NCBI GenBank assembly: GCA_047629975.1
Contig: JBLHUT010000197.1
Location: 1 to 6,883 of the forward strand
Source of the DNA: JBLHUT01 sp047629975
GTDB taxonomy: Bacteria; Pseudomonadota; Alphaproteobacteria; Rhodobacterales; Rhodobacteraceae
DNA length: 6,883 nt
Reading direction: 5' to 3'
In this document: positions 5,975 through 6,883 of the stretch, piece after piece
Position numbering within the stretch: the first letter of the stretch is position 1
Layout of the letters: each line of letters opens with the position of its first letter
Program-made: the position numbers and the translations under genes
Notes under the pieces: generated by a model
What the model was told of the DNA's origin: nothing
Databases searched by the model: none
Seen by the model: the letters and a program-made list of their open reading frames with translations, nothing else

Positions 5975-6883
5975 TCAGTGCCGGAAATGCCGTTGGCCGG
6001 TAAAGACCATCGCGATGCCGGCCTCGTCTGCGGCTTTGATCACCTCGTCGTCACGCATGGATCCCCCCGGTTGGATCACCCCCACTGCGCCTGCTTCGGC
6101 GGCTGTCAGCAACCCGTCGGCAAAAGGGAAAAACGCATCTGATGCCACGACCGACCCTGTGGTGAGCGGCGCCGGAAGGCCCATCGCCCCTGCCATGTCC
6201 TGTGCTTTGCGGGCTGCAATGCGCGTGCTGTCAACGCGGCTCATTTGTCCGGCACCGACGCCCACGGTCGCGCCGTCTTTGACATAGATAATAGCGTTGG
6301 ATTTCACATGTTTGGCGACGATCCATGCAAACAGCATGTCACGCAGCTCTGCTTCGGTGGGGTGTCGTTTTGTGACAACCCGCAGGTCGGGCAGACTGAC
6401 ATGCCCGATGTCCTTGTCCTGAACAAGAAAGCCTCCCGCGACCTGTCGCGCAATCAGCCCGCCGATCTTTGGGTCGGGTAATCCGGTGGTCGTCAGCAGG
6501 CGCAGGTTCTTTTTCCTGGCAAAAATCTCTCTTGCGTCTGCATCTGCGCCGGGGGCGATGACTACCTCGGTGAAAATGCCGCTGATCTTTTCCGCTGTCG
6601 GCCCGTCGAGCGGTTGGTTCAGAGCTATGATCCCGCCAAAGGCACTGGTGCGGTCGCAATCAAACGCCCGCTCGTAAGCTTCGGCCATTGTGGCACCGGT
6701 GGCGACGCCGCAAGGGTTGGCATGCTTGATGATGGCACAGGCAGGACCGTCCGCAGGGGCAAACTCCGATACCAGCTCGAATGCGGCGTCGGTGTCGTTG
6801 ATGTTGTTGTACGACAGTTCCTTGCCTTGGTGCTGGGTGGCGGTTGCCACGCCCGGGCGGGTATCGCCGGTCACATAAAAGGC
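5975..6883 (-). CDS. purH: Bifunctional AICAR formyltransferase/IMP cyclohydrolase, C-terminal part (5' end cut by window edge)
   Basis: PurH carries out the last two steps of de novo IMP synthesis in the cytoplasm, formylating AICAR with 10-formyl-tetrahydrofolate and then closing the ring. The frame is open to the right edge, and 302 residues are visible of roughly 530. What remains is the AICAR formyltransferase domain; the N-terminal cyclohydrolase domain lies outside. Visible signatures are KELSYNNINDTDAA near the start of the fragment, IIKHANPCGVA with the catalytic Lys-His pair (residues 53-54 of the fragment), RTSAFGGIIALN, and the C-terminal SDAFFPFADGL and VIQPGGSMRDDEVI blocks ending in TGQRHFRH. 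The GTG near 6874 is internal, not a start. The gene ends 3 bases before lspA, so the two share a transcript. Nothing appears broken in the visible part. Confidence 0.97.
   Translation of the reverse strand, partial: AFYVTGDTRPGVATATQHQGKELSYNNINDTDAAFELVSEFAPADGPACAIIKHANPCGVATGATMAEAYERAFDCDRTSAFGGIIALNQPLDGPTAEKISGIFTEVVIAPGADADAREIFARKKNLRLLTTTGLPDPKIGGLIARQVAGGFLVQDKDIGHVSLPDLRVVTKRHPTEAELRDMLFAWIVAKHVKSNAIIYVKDGATVGVGAGQMSRVDSTRIAARKAQDMAGAMGLPAPLTTGSVVASDAFFPFADGLLTAAEAGAVGVIQPGGSMRDDEVIKAADEAGIAMVFTGQRHFRH

Overview
The window looks like an ordinary chromosomal segment of an alphaproteobacterium, most likely a Rhodobacteraceae/Roseobacter-clade member. This rests on moderately high GC, tightly packed operons, and a gene order (purH, lspA, a DUF3035 lipoprotein, two M16 peptidase genes) that I recall as characteristic of that family. 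The placement is inference from gene content and protein style, not from a database match. Seven coding regions are supported, two of them cut by the window edges. I see no RNA genes, insertion sequences, CRISPR arrays, phage genes or attachment sites.

Left part, + strand (1-1928): the end of a three-gene or longer operon. It holds the C-terminal half of an MFS/GPH-type transporter, a DUF3833 protein with an N-terminal membrane anchor, and a short-chain dehydrogenase/reductase (SDR). The first two genes are 3 bases apart and the last two overlap by 4 bases (GTGA), so they are almost certainly co-transcribed. A similar MFS-DUF3833-SDR set is, to my recollection, part of the RpoE/ChrR singlet-oxygen regulon in Rhodobacter sphaeroides, next to fatty-acid-modifying genes. 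Those partners and the promoter would lie left of this window.

Middle (1929-2059): a 131-base gap between convergent genes. It contains a strongly GC-rich stem-loop region with two mutually exclusive pairings and is the only candidate terminator.

Right part, - strand (2060-6883), in order of transcription: the end of purH (purine biosynthesis); lspA (signal peptidase II), 3 bases after it; a DUF3035 lipoprotein; a catalytic M16 zinc peptidase with an HxxEH site; and a non-catalytic M16 partner that overlaps the catalytic gene by 4 bases (ATGA). The two M16 proteins split the functional residues between them: one carries the zinc site, the other carries the substrate-binding Arg/Tyr pair. They are best read as the two subunits of one periplasmic heterodimeric peptidase. 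The neighbourhood links lipoprotein maturation (LspA), a predicted lipoprotein substrate (DUF3035) and envelope proteolysis (M16 pair). The short gaps at 4789-4879 and 5420-5500 hold ribosome-binding sites but no convincing terminator or promoter.

I did not find a convincing undescribed system. The findings are modest leads within otherwise familiar genes.
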